A stretch of 64,000 nucleotides of DNA, from the NCBI RefSeq assembly GCF_000959525.1, contig NZ_CP009832.1:1860001-1924000 (forward strand), written 5' to 3'. Positions 1 to 9,573 of the stretch are shown piece after piece (within the stretch, counting starts at the first letter, position 1; each line of letters starts with the position of its first letter). The notes beneath the pieces were generated by a model. That model did no database searches. It was not told the DNA's origin and saw only the letters and a program-made list of their open reading frames with translations. The translations under genes were made by a program, and so were the position numbers. The DNA is from Burkholderia multivorans ATCC BAA-247. Its GTDB lineage: Bacteria; Pseudomonadota; Gammaproteobacteria; Burkholderiales; Burkholderiaceae.

Positions 1-1
1 A

Positions 2-3000
2 GCGCGCGATGCGACGCTGGTGCCGCGCGTCGGCGGCGCCGGCATCGAGCGCGATCCGCAGGGCCCGCTCGGCAATCTGCTCGCGATCCACGCGTACCTC
101 GACGCGCAGCCGGACGGTGCGCGCACGCTGAAGCTGCATTGGGTCTATGGCGCACCGCAGTTCGAGCGCGCGACGATCGACGCGCTGGCCGAGCGCTTTG
201 CGGCCGCGCTGCGCGAGCTCGTCGACGCATGCGCAGCACGCCTCGCGCGGCGCGGCGGCGGTGCGACGCCGGGCGATTTTCCGCTTGCGCGCGCAGCCGG
301 CCTCACGCAGGCCGCGATCGAGCGCACGCCGCTCGACTGGCGCACGATCGACGACGTCTATCCGCTTTCGCCGATGCAGCAGGGCATCCTGTTTCATGCG
401 CTGTTCGCGCCCGGCCACGCGAGCTACGTGAACCAGCTCGTCGCGACGGCGACCGCGCTCGAGCCGGCGCGCCTCGTGCGCGCGTTCGCGGCGTCGATCG
501 CGCGGCACGACATCCTGCGCACGAGCGTGATGCCGGACGAAGCGGCGCCGCTGCAATGCGTCCATCGTCATGCGCAGATGCCGGTCGAACAGCTCGACTG
601 GCGCGCGCGTGGCGCGACGCTCGACGAGGATTTCGAAGCGTGGCTCGCGGCCGATCGCGCACGCGGCTTCGACTGGCGCGAGCCGCCGCTGATGCGCCTC
701 ACGCTGATTCGCGTGACGGACGACGCGTGGCGCATCGTATGGACGCGCCATCACGTGCTGCTCGACGGCTGGAGCACGGCGCGTCTGCTGGCGGACGTGC
801 TGCGCGACTATCGCGATCCCGATGCGGTGTCGCCGTTCGCGCCGCGTCCGGCGCTGCGCTATCGCGACTTCATCGCATGGCTTGGCACGCGCGATCGCGA
901 CGCCGACGAACGCTTCTGGACCGAACGGCTCGCGCGGCTCGATGCGCCGACGCTGATCGCCGAACGCACGGCCGACCGTGCGGACGGGCACGTCGTCACG
1001 TGGCGCGCGACGATCGACGCGCCGGCATTCGCGCGCGTCGCGCAGACGGCACGTGCACTGAAGCTGACGGTCAACACGCTGGTGCAGGGCGCATGGGCAC
1101 TCGCGCTGCAGCGCATGACGCATCAGCCGGCCGTCGCGTTCGGCGCGACGGTGGCCGGACGTCCGGACGCATTGCCGGACGTCGACGCCGTACTCGGTCT
1201 CTTCATCAACACGGTGCCCGTCATCACGACGCCGGCGCCGCAGCGGCGCGCGTCGGACTGGCTGCAGGCGCTGCAACGCGACAACGCGGCGGCCGCCGAG
1301 CATGCGCACACGCCGCTCGCCGACATTCAGCGCTGGGCGCGCGGCGCGGGCGGTGCATTGTTCGACACGCTCGTCGTCTTCGAAAACTACCCGGTCGACG
1401 AGCGCGCCGGCGATGCCGATCCGCGTGCGCTTGCGCTTGCGCTGACCGACGTGCGCAGCATCGAGGCGACCGATTTCGCGCTGACGCTCGTGATCGAAAC
1501 CGGTAGTGCGCTGACGATCGACTACGGCTACGACACCGCGCGTCTCGACGCATCGCAGGTCGAGACCTGGCATCGCGCCTTCGCGTGCGCGCTCGACGCG
1601 CTCGCACGCATGCCGGACGCGCCGCTCGGCATGCTGTCGATTGCGGACGAGGCCGTGCGCGACGCGCTGACGCGCATGCACGACACCGCGCGCATCTGGC
1701 CCGACGCGCAACGACAGCCGCTGCACCGGCAGTTCGCCGACGCCGCGCGCGCGATGCCCGATGCGGTCGCGCTCGAACTGGCGGACGCGCATGGCACGAT
1801 CCGGCAGATCGGCTATCGCGAACTCGATCGCCGCACGTCGCGCGTCGCGGCCGCGCTGCGCCGGCGCGGCGTGCGGCCCGATACGCCGGTCGCGCTGTGC
1901 CTCGAGCGTTCGTTCGACATGGTAATCGCGCTCGTCGGCGTGCTGAAGGCGGGCGCCGCCTATCTGCCGATCGACCCCGACTATCCGGCCGAGCGCATCG
2001 CGTATCTGCTGCACGATGCGCGGCCGGCCGTCGCGATCACGCAGCCGCATCTGCGCGCGCAGGTCGATGCCGCGCTCGGCGAGCGCGCCTCGACGCAGTG
2101 GCTGACGCTCGCCGATCTGCTGGACGACGACGTGGCCGCCGACGAACGGCCGGCCGACGTCGACGATGCGCAGCTCGCGTATCTGATCTATACGTCGGGC
2201 TCGACCGGCCGGCCGAAAGGCGCGGGCAACACGCATGGCGCGCTCGCGAACCGGATCGCGTGGATGCAGCACGCCTATGGGCTCACGCGCGACGACGTCG
2301 TGCTGCACAAGACGCCGTTCGGCTTCGACGTGTCGGTATGGGAGTTCGTGTGGCCGCTCGCGGCGGGCGCGAAGCTCGCGATCGCGGCGCCCGGCGAGCA
2401 TCGCGATCCGGCGCGGCTCTGTGCCGCGATCGCGGCGCATCGCGTGACGGTGCTGCATTTCGTGCCGTCGATGCTCGCCGCGTTCGCCGCGTATCTCGAC
2501 GATTTTTCGGCTGCCGCGCAGTGCGCGAGCGTGCGGCTGATCGTGGCGAGCGGCGAGGCACTCGCACCGGAGCTCGTCGCGCGCATGGCGCGGCTGCTGC
2601 CGAACGCGACGCTCGTGAACCTGTACGGGCCGACCGAAGCCGCGATCGACGTCTCGCATTGGACCTGCGGCGCGCACGACGCGCGCGCGGCCGCCGTCCC
2701 GATCGGGCATCCGATTGCGAACCTGCGGCTGCACGTGCTCGACGCCGCATGGCAGCCGGTGCCGCCCGGCGCGACCGGCGAGCTGTATCTGTCCGGCGCG
2801 GGGCTCGCGCGCGGCTATCTCGGCCGGCCGGCGCTGACCGCCGAGCGTTTCGTGCCCGATCCGTTCGCGCCGGGCGAGCGCATGTACCGCACCGGCGACC
2901 TCGCACGGCGCCGCGCGGACGGCGCGCTCGACTACCTGGGCCGGGTCGACACGCAGGTGAAGCTGCGCGGCCAGCGGATCGAGCCGGGCGAGATCGAGGC

Positions 3001-3550
3001 GCTGCTGCGCGCGGCGCCCGGCGTGCACGACGCGGTCGTGATCGTGCGCGACGAGCAGCTGATCGGCTACGTCGCACGCGGCGATGGTGCCGCGCTCGAT
3101 CGCGCGGCGCTGCTCGACACGCTGCGCGCGCAGTTGCCCGCCTACATGGTGCCCGCACAGCTGATCGAACTCGACGCGCTGCCGGTCACGCCGAACGGCA
3201 AGTGCGACCGCCACGCGTTGCCGGCGCCCGTGCGTGCGCCGGCCGTCGCGGCCGCGCTCGCGACCGATACCGAGCGCGCGCTCGCCGAGATCTGGCAGCG
3301 CGTGCTGCACGTGGACGCGATCGGTCGCGACGACGACTTCTTCCTGCTCGGCGGCCACTCGCTGCTCGCGACGCACGCGCATGCGCAGGCCAATCTGCAC
3401 TGGGGCATCGCGCTGCCGCTGCGCACGCTGTTCGACGCGCGCACGCTCGCGCGCTGCGCCGCGGCGATCGACGACGCCTGCGCAGCGCGCGGCGCGACCG
3501 ACGCGGCGAGCACGATCGACGCGCTGCTCGGCGAACTCGAAACCCAATAA
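2..3550 (+). CDS. orbI: Ornibactin NRPS OrbI, 3' part (5' end outside window)
   Basis: Non-ribosomal peptide synthetase, cut off at the left edge. What remains reads as the tail of an epimerization-like domain (to about nt 250), then a full C-A-PCP module. The condensation domain begins at YPLSPMQQG (near nt 359) and has an intact HHVLLDG motif near nt 750. The adenylation domain has YTSGSTGRPKG near nt 2186 and YGPTEAAID near nt 2627. The carrier site is LGGHSL near nt 3347. Reading the ten specificity positions by eye gives D-V-W-H-V-S-L-I-D-K, the serine type. In ornibactin, serine follows D-hydroxyaspartate, so an epimerization domain directly upstream fits OrbI modules 2 and 3. The next gene, orbJ, starts 9 bases after the stop. 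The assignment rests on domain order plus the orb gene order. Confidence 0.93.
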   Translation, partial: ARDATLVPRVGGAGIERDPQGPLGNLLAIHAYLDAQPDGARTLKLHWVYGAPQFERATIDALAERFAAALRELVDACAARLARRGGGATPGDFPLARAAGLTQAAIERTPLDWRTIDDVYPLSPMQQGILFHALFAPGHASYVNQLVATATALEPARLVRAFAASIARHDILRTSVMPDEAAPLQCVHRHAQMPVEQLDWRARGATLDEDFEAWLAADRARGFDWREPPLMRLTLIRVTDDAWRIVWTRHHVLLDGWSTARLLADVLRDYRDPDAVSPFAPRPALRYRDFIAWLGTRDRDADERFWTERLARLDAPTLIAERTADRADGHVVTWRATIDAPAFARVAQTARALKLTVNTLVQGAWALALQRMTHQPAVAFGATVAGRPDALPDVDAVLGLFINTVPVITTPAPQRRASDWLQALQRDNAAAAEHAHTPLADIQRWARGAGGALFDTLVVFENYPVDERAGDADPRALALALTDVRSIEATDFALTLVIETGSALTIDYGYDTARLDASQVETWHRAFACALDALARMPDAPLGMLSIADEAVRDALTRMHDTARIWPDAQRQPLHRQFADAARAMPDAVALELADAHGTIRQIGYRELDRRTSRVAAALRRRGVRPDTPVALCLERSFDMVIALVGVLKAGAAYLPIDPDYPAERIAYLLHDARPAVAITQPHLRAQVDAALGERASTQWLTLADLLDDDVAADERPADVDDAQLAYLIYTSGSTGRPKGAGNTHGALANRIAWMQHAYGLTRDDVVLHKTPFGFDVSVWEFVWPLAAGAKLAIAAPGEHRDPARLCAAIAAHRVTVLHFVPSMLAAFAAYLDDFSAAAQCASVRLIVASGEALAPELVARMARLLPNATLVNLYGPTEAAIDVSHWTCGAHDARAAAVPIGHPIANLRLHVLDAAWQPVPPGATGELYLSGAGLARGYLGRPALTAERFVPDPFAPGERMYRTGDLARRRADGALDYLGRVDTQVKLRGQRIEPGEIEALLRAAPGVHDAVVIVRDEQLIGYVARGDGAALDRAALLDTLRAQLPAYMVPAQLIELDALPVTPNGKCDRHALPAPVRAPAVAAALATDTERALAEIWQRVLHVDAIGRDDDFFLLGGHSLLATHAHAQANLHWGIALPLRTLFDARTLARCAAAIDDACAARGATDAASTIDALLGELETQ

Positions 3551-3559
3551 GGACGACGG

Positions 3560-6500
3560 ATGACGAAGGTTCAACCCGACTGGCTCGCGCTCGCGACGCG
3601 GTTCGCGCAATTGCCCGACGCGCAGCGCGCGGTGTTCATCGACAAGCTCGGCGCGGCCGGCATCGACTTTCGCGTGCTGCCGATTCCGCCGCGCACGCCG
3701 CGCAGCGACCGCGTGCCGGCGTCGTTCGCGCAGACGCGGTTGTGGCTGCACGCACGGCTGATCGATGCGCCGCAGGCGTATCACATCACCGAACGGCTCG
3801 CACTCACAGGGCCGCTCGATCGGCACGCGCTGCGTGCGGCATGCGATGCGCTGATCGCACGTCACGAGGCGCTGCGCACGACCTTCGACGAAACGGCGGA
3901 CGGCGTCGCGCAGACGATCCATCCGCCATTGCGCTGCCCGTGGCGCGAAACCGATCTCGAGGCGCTGCCGCCCGCGCAGCGCGACGCCCGTGCGCACGAC
4001 GTCGCGGCGGCCGACGAAGCCGAACCGTTCGATCTCGGCGCGGCACCGCTCGTACGCGCGCATCTGCTGCGGTTCGACGCGACGCGGCACTGGCTCGCGC
4101 TGACCGTGCATCACATCGTGTCCGACGGCTGGTCCTCGAGCGTGATGCTCGACGAACTCGCGGCGTTCTATCGCGCCTATGCGGACGACCGGCCGGTGTC
4201 GCTCGCGCCGCTGCCGATCCAGTATGCCGACTACGCGCTGTGGCAGCGCCGCTGGCTCGATGCCGGCGAGCGCGATCGTCAGCTCGCGTTCTGGCGCGAA
4301 CGGCTCGACGCGCAGCGCGGCGTGCTGGCGCTGCCCGGCGCGCGCGCGCGGCCGGCGCGGCGCAGCGCGCTCGGCGCGCGGCATGCGTTCTCGCTCGACG
4401 CGCAGATCGGCGCGCAGCTGCGTGCGTTCGCGGCCGCGTCGGGGGCGACGCCGTTCGCGGTGCTGCTCGCCGCACTCGACACGCTGCTCGCGCGCGCGAC
4501 CGGCGATGCGCGGATTTGCGTCGGCGTGCCGGCCGCGAATCGCGAACGGGCGGAGACGGCGGGGCTGATCGGCTTCTTCGTCAACACGCTGGCGATCGAC
4601 GTCGACGTGCCGGCCCATCGCGATTTCGCGTCGCTGGTCGCGCGCACGCAACGCGCGCTCGTCGACGCGCAAATGCATCAGGACGTCCCGTTCGAGCAGG
4701 TCGTCGACGCGCTCGGCGTGCCGCGCAGCGCGAGCCATCATCCGCTGTTCCAAGTGATGGCCGCGTACGGCGAGCGCCGCGCGCTGCCGGCCTTCGGCGC
4801 CGCGTCGGCCGCGCTGCTGCCGTCCGGCACGCCGTCGGCGAAATTCGACCTGACGCTCGCGATCGAAGCGACGCCCGACGGCTCGTTCGACGCGGCATTC
4901 GTCTATGCGCTCGACCTGTTCGAGGCCGATGCGATCGCGCGGCTCGCCGCCCGTTTCGTCACGCTGCTGCGCGATGCGCTCGCGCGACCCGACACGCCGG
5001 TCGGCGATCTGGACTGGCTGCCGGCCGACGAGCGCGCGCAGCTTGCCGCGTGGAATGCGCCGGCCGGTGCGGCCGAGGCCGAACCGTTCGTGCCCGTGCA
5101 CGCGCGCATCGCCGCCCATGCACGGGCGCGGCCGCACGCGCGCGGCGTCGCCGACATCGAGCGCGCGCTGACGCGCGGCGAAGTCGACGCACGCGCCGCA
5201 CGGCTCGCGCGCCACCTCGTCGCGGCCGGCGTGCGGCCTGAAATGCGTGTCGGCGTCGCGCTGCAGCGCTCGGTCGATCTGCTCGTCGCGCTGATCGCGG
5301 TGCTGAAGTCGGGCGCCGCGTTCGTGCCGCTCGATCCGGCGCATCCGCGCGAACGGCTGGCGCAGATCGTCGACGATGCACGCATCGCGCACGTGCTGAC
5401 CGACGCCGCGAGCGTCGCGTCGCTGCCCGAGGCGCCTGCGTTGCGCGTGTGGCGCGCGGATCGCATCGACGCGCTCGACGAAGCGGCCGACGTCGCGCTG
5501 CCCGACGTGCTGCCCGGCCACGCGGCGTACGCAATCTACACGTCGGGGTCGACCGGCAAGCCGAAGGGCGTGATCGTCGATCACGCGTCGTTCGCGCGCC
5601 ATTGCGCGGCGATCGCCGAGCGCTACGGCGCCGGCGAGGACGACGTGTTCCTGCTGTTCCAGTCGGTCAACTTCGACGGCGCGCATGAAGGCTGGTTTTC
5701 GCAGTACATGTCGGGCGCGGCGGTGTCGGTGACGGCCGACGTGCTGTGGCCGCCCGCGCAGACCTGCGCGATGATGAACCGCGACGGCGTGACGATGACC
5801 TACGTGCCGCCCGGCTGCGCGGCGCAGCTCGCCGAATGGGCGCTCGCACACGGCGCGCCGCCGACACTGCGTTCGCTGACGGTGGGCGGCGAGGCGACCT
5901 CGCGCGAAGCATTCGCGATGCTGCGCCGCGCGCTGCCGAACGTGCGCGTCGTGAACGGCTACGGGCCGACCGAGACGGTGATCACGCCGACGCTCTGGAT
6001 GTTCCGTCCCGGCGACGATCTCGCGAAGCTCGGCGACGCCGCCTATCTGCCGATCGGCACGCTGGTCGGCGCGCGCACCGCGCACGTGCTCGACGCGCGG
6101 TTGCATCCGCTGCCGGTCGGCGTGATCGGCGAGCTGTATCTCGGCGGCGAGGGAATCGGCGTCGCGCGCGGGTATCTCGACCGGCCCGCGCTGACCGCCG
6201 AACGCTTCGTGCCCGATCCGTACGGCGCGCCGGGCGCGCGGCTGTATCGCACGGGGGACCTCGTGCGGCGCCGTGCGGACGGCGTGTTCGACTTCATCGG
6301 CCGCGTCGACCATCAGGTGAAGCTGCGCGGGCTGCGGATCGAACTCGGCGAGATCGAAGCGCAGCTGGCCGCACACGACGCGGTCCGCGAAGCGTGCGCG
6401 GTCGTGCATGGGCAGGGCGCGCAGGCGCAGCTCGTCGCTTACGTCGAACTGACGGCCGAGGCGCGCGCGGGCGCGCAACCGGTCGACGCGGCGACGCTCG

Positions 6501-8536
6501 ACGCGCATCTGCGCCGCACGCTGCCCGACTACATGGTGCCCGCGCAGCTGATCGTGCTCGACGCACTGCCGCGTAACGCGAACAGCAAGGTCGACCGCGC
6601 GCGGCTGCCGGCGCCGGTGCGCATCGAGCGCGCGTACGAAGCGCCGCACGACGGCGACGAAGCCGCGCTTGCGGCGATCTGGCGCGACGTGTTGAACGTC
6701 GAACGCGTCGGTCGCGGCGATCACTTCTTCGAACTCGGCGGGCATTCGCTCGCGGCCGTGCGCGTTGCCACGCGCGTGGCCGAACGGCTCGGCCGCGACG
6801 TGCCGGTGCGCGCGCTGTTCGAGGCGCCGCTGCTCGCGCAATACGCACGGCAGGTCGCCGCCGCGCCGCGCGCCGCACACGCGGCTGCCGCGGCCCCGCG
6901 CGTCGCGGTGGCGCAAGCCGATGCGCACGGCGTATGGCCGCTGTCGCCCGCCCAGCTCGCGCTGTGGTTCCTCTGGCGCGCGCAGCCGGATAGCGCCGCG
7001 TACAACATTCCGGTCGCGCTGCGCGTGCGCGGCCCGCTCGACGTCGACGCGCTGCGCGCGGCGTTGTCCGACGCGGCAGCCGTTCATCCGGCGCTGCGTG
7101 TGCGCATCGTGCCGCGCGCGCACGGGCTGCCGGGGCAGCGGATCGTCGACGCGGCGCCGCTCGCGCTGCCGGTCGTCGATCTGTCCGGGCACGACGACGC
7201 ACGCGCACGCGCGGCCGCGCTGACCGACGACGATGCGCTCGCGCCGTTCGATCTCGCGGCCGATGCGCCGCTCTGGCGCGTGCGCCTGTTGCGGCTCGGT
7301 GCCGACGATCACGTGTTGTCGATCGCGATTCATCACATCGTGTCCGACGGCGAATCGATCGAGCTGTGGCTCGACGCGGTGCGCACGCGCTACGTCGCGC
7401 ACGTGCGCGGCAACGCTGTGCCGACCGGCAGGGCGGCGCCGTTCGTGTTGCCGGCCCCGGCTGCAGCGGGGCGCGTCGACGAGTGGCGCAGCGCGCTCGC
7501 CGGCCTGCCGGTGCGCATCCTGCCGCAGCGTGCGGACGCGCCGGCGGTCCCGCAATGGCGCGCCGCGCGCCTCGCATTCGAATTCGATGGCGCGCTGATC
7601 CGCGCGGCGCGCGAGGCGGCATCGGCCGCGCACGCGACGCTGCCGATGCTGCTGCACGCGGCGCTGAACGCCGCGCTGTTCCGCGTGACGGGCGCGGGCG
7701 ACCAGCCGGTGGGCGTGCTCGCGTCGACGCGCGAGCTGACCGGCGACGCGGCACGCGACGCGCTCGGCCTGTTCATCAATGCGGTGGTCGTGCGGACGCG
7801 GCTCGACGCGACCGCGCGTCGCGCGGACGTGCTCGCGCAGGTGCGCGACACGGCGCTGGCCGCCTATGCGCGTGCGGACGTGCCGTTTGCCGACGTGGTC
7901 GCCGCGCTGCGCGCACCGCGCGCGGCCGATGCGAATCCGCTGTTCCAGGTGATGTTCAACTATCTGCGCCCGACCGGTGCGGTCGCACGCGACTGGGCCG
8001 GGTTATCGGTCGCCGGGTTCGACGACGTGCGGCATCGCGTCGTGTTCACGCTCGAACTGGACGTCGTCGAGCATCCGGACGGGCGCGTCGGCGCGGCGTT
8101 CTCGTATGCGGACGAACTGCTCGACGGCCGCTTCGTCGAGGCGCTCGTCGCGCGCTATCACGACGAAGTCGCGCGCTTCGCGCATGCGGCCGACACGGTA
8201 CTCGGCGCGCCGGACGCGCACGTCGCTGCGGCACCCGCGCGCGGCGCGACCGACGACGAAGCCGATGCACCGGCGCGCGCGTCGCGCACGGCCGCCGCGC
8301 TCGCCGCGCTGTGGTCCGACACGTTCGCAACCGCCGCGCCTGCGCCCGACGCGGACCTGTTCGAGGCGGGCGCGACGTCGTTCGACGTCGTGCGCTTCGT
8401 CGACGCCGCGTGCCGCGCGGGCCACGCGCTGACGATCGACGACGTATTCGCCGTGCCGACGCTCGCGGCGCTCGCCGCGCGGCTCGACGCACGCGCGCAC
8501 ACCGACGCATATCGGGAGGCTCGCCATGCTGGCTGA
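3560..8536 (+). CDS. orbJ: Ornibactin NRPS OrbJ (C-A-PCP-C-PCP)
   Basis: Terminal NRPS of ornibactin assembly, 1658 aa. Domains by residue: condensation from about 50 with HHIVSDG near 184; adenylation about 500-1000 with YTSGSTGKPKG near 660; carrier with LGGHSL near 1058; a second condensation domain from about 1130 with HHIVSDG near 1258; and a degenerate-looking second carrier with GATSFD near 1605. The adenylation pocket read by eye (D-G-E-T-T-G-G-I-T-K) resembles codes for N5-hydroxylated or formylated ornithine, which matches the last amino acid of ornibactin. There is no thioesterase. The second condensation domain is the likely catalyst that couples putrescine and releases the product. 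The gene overlaps orbK by 11 bases. Confidence 0.94.
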   Translation: MTKVQPDWLALATRFAQLPDAQRAVFIDKLGAAGIDFRVLPIPPRTPRSDRVPASFAQTRLWLHARLIDAPQAYHITERLALTGPLDRHALRAACDALIARHEALRTTFDETADGVAQTIHPPLRCPWRETDLEALPPAQRDARAHDVAAADEAEPFDLGAAPLVRAHLLRFDATRHWLALTVHHIVSDGWSSSVMLDELAAFYRAYADDRPVSLAPLPIQYADYALWQRRWLDAGERDRQLAFWRERLDAQRGVLALPGARARPARRSALGARHAFSLDAQIGAQLRAFAAASGATPFAVLLAALDTLLARATGDARICVGVPAANRERAETAGLIGFFVNTLAIDVDVPAHRDFASLVARTQRALVDAQMHQDVPFEQVVDALGVPRSASHHPLFQVMAAYGERRALPAFGAASAALLPSGTPSAKFDLTLAIEATPDGSFDAAFVYALDLFEADAIARLAARFVTLLRDALARPDTPVGDLDWLPADERAQLAAWNAPAGAAEAEPFVPVHARIAAHARARPHARGVADIERALTRGEVDARAARLARHLVAAGVRPEMRVGVALQRSVDLLVALIAVLKSGAAFVPLDPAHPRERLAQIVDDARIAHVLTDAASVASLPEAPALRVWRADRIDALDEAADVALPDVLPGHAAYAIYTSGSTGKPKGVIVDHASFARHCAAIAERYGAGEDDVFLLFQSVNFDGAHEGWFSQYMSGAAVSVTADVLWPPAQTCAMMNRDGVTMTYVPPGCAAQLAEWALAHGAPPTLRSLTVGGEATSREAFAMLRRALPNVRVVNGYGPTETVITPTLWMFRPGDDLAKLGDAAYLPIGTLVGARTAHVLDARLHPLPVGVIGELYLGGEGIGVARGYLDRPALTAERFVPDPYGAPGARLYRTGDLVRRRADGVFDFIGRVDHQVKLRGLRIELGEIEAQLAAHDAVREACAVVHGQGAQAQLVAYVELTAEARAGAQPVDAATLDAHLRRTLPDYMVPAQLIVLDALPRNANSKVDRARLPAPVRIERAYEAPHDGDEAALAAIWRDVLNVERVGRGDHFFELGGHSLAAVRVATRVAERLGRDVPVRALFEAPLLAQYARQVAAAPRAAHAAAAAPRVAVAQADAHGVWPLSPAQLALWFLWRAQPDSAAYNIPVALRVRGPLDVDALRAALSDAAAVHPALRVRIVPRAHGLPGQRIVDAAPLALPVVDLSGHDDARARAAALTDDDALAPFDLAADAPLWRVRLLRLGADDHVLSIAIHHIVSDGESIELWLDAVRTRYVAHVRGNAVPTGRAAPFVLPAPAAAGRVDEWRSALAGLPVRILPQRADAPAVPQWRAARLAFEFDGALIRAAREAASAAHATLPMLLHAALNAALFRVTGAGDQPVGVLASTRELTGDAARDALGLFINAVVVRTRLDATARRADVLAQVRDTALAAYARADVPFADVVAALRAPRAADANPLFQVMFNYLRPTGAVARDWAGLSVAGFDDVRHRVVFTLELDVVEHPDGRVGAAFSYADELLDGRFVEALVARYHDEVARFAHAADTVLGAPDAHVAAAPARGATDDEADAPARASRTAAALAALWSDTFATAAPAPDADLFEAGATSFDVVRFVDAACRAGHALTIDDVFAVPTLAALAARLDARAHTDAYREARHAG

Positions 8537-9542
8537 AGTGCGCCCGGACGGATACACGGTGCCCGATAACTGCCGGCTGACGTTCGCGAACGAACTCTGC
8601 GCGGCACGCGACGGTGCCGAGATTCGCGTCTCGCACGGCGACGGCATCGGCGCGCAGCTGCTGCGCGCCCAGTTGACGGACGACGGCGCGCTGCGCCTCG
8701 TCGCATACAACCATCGCGCGGCGCCGGCCGAGCAGCGGCGGGCGGTGCTCGCCGCGCTCGCGGCGGCGTTCGCGGTCGACGTCGCGCGCACGTCGGTCCG
8801 TCTCGACGCGGCCGCATGGCCCGCGGTCGCGCTCGATGCGCTGCGCGCGAGCGGCGTGCTCGGCGACGGCGGCCAATGCATGCGCGAAGGGTGGGCGCAG
8901 CAGGCCGATCTCTGGCTCGTCGAGGCACGGCCGCCGTGCGCGACGCTGCCGACGCTGACCGACGGGCGGCGCCATCCGCGCCGTCCGCCCGCGCCGCGCA
9001 GCGAGGTCTATGCGCGCGACATGCCGGCGCTCGGCGTCCGTTTCACGCTGCGCGGTTGGCAGCCGGCCGACGATCCCGCGCGCATCGCGCGCTGGTTCGA
9101 CACGCCGCGCGTGCGCGACGGCTGGCCCGGCGCGCAGCCCGGCACGGCGGCCGACTTCGAGCCGCACGTGACGCCGCTCGTCGGCTGCTTCGACGGCGAG
9201 CCGTTCGCGTATTTCGAAGCGGTATGGCTGAAGGAGGATGCGCTCGCGCCGCACGTTGCCGCGCGCGACTACGACCGCGCGCTGCGGATGCTGGTCGGCG
9301 AGTCGCGCTGGCGCGGCGCGCCTTGCATCGCCGCGTGGCTGCCGAGCGTCGTCCATTACCTGTTTCTCGACGATCCGCGTACCGAAGCGATCGGCTGCGC
9401 CGTACCGGCCGGCCACGCGCGGATCGCCGACCTGCTCGCGCGGCACGGCTTCGCGCGGCGGCGCCGTCTCGCGCTCGCCGACGGACAGCCGCTGTGGATG
9501 TGCACGCGGCGCGACACGTTCTTCTCCGGCCGTCACGTCTGA
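8526..9542 (+). CDS. orbK: Ornibactin acyltransferase-like protein OrbK
   Basis: Protein of 338 aa whose C-terminal half (from about residue 155, VYARDMPALG onward) resembles the IucB/RhbD-type N-hydroxy-amine acyltransferase domain, with a FAYFEAVWLKED segment. The N-terminal 150 residues are a poorly conserved extension. The ATG lies inside the end of orbJ behind GGGAGG, so the two are translationally coupled. It is paralogous to OrbL, but its core motif reads IAAWLPSVVHYLF where OrbL has LHAWWSGVLHYMF, so substrate or activity may differ. Expected role: acylation of N5-hydroxyornithine, or another acyl transfer in ornibactin assembly. Which paralogue adds the 3-hydroxyacyl chain cannot be decided from sequence. 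Confidence 0.85.
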   Translation: MLAEVRPDGYTVPDNCRLTFANELCAARDGAEIRVSHGDGIGAQLLRAQLTDDGALRLVAYNHRAAPAEQRRAVLAALAAAFAVDVARTSVRLDAAAWPAVALDALRASGVLGDGGQCMREGWAQQADLWLVEARPPCATLPTLTDGRRHPRRPPAPRSEVYARDMPALGVRFTLRGWQPADDPARIARWFDTPRVRDGWPGAQPGTAADFEPHVTPLVGCFDGEPFAYFEAVWLKEDALAPHVAARDYDRALRMLVGESRWRGAPCIAAWLPSVVHYLFLDDPRTEAIGCAVPAGHARIADLLARHGFARRRRLALADGQPLWMCTRRDTFFSGRHV

Positions 9543-9573
9543 CGGGCCGGTTCATCGACAAGGGAGCTGAGAC

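Noticed and set aside
1585-5241. Very long open frame overlapping orbI and orbJ in another phase
   Set aside because: Arg/Ala-rich, no domains; a by-product of GC-rich third positions in the NRPS genes.
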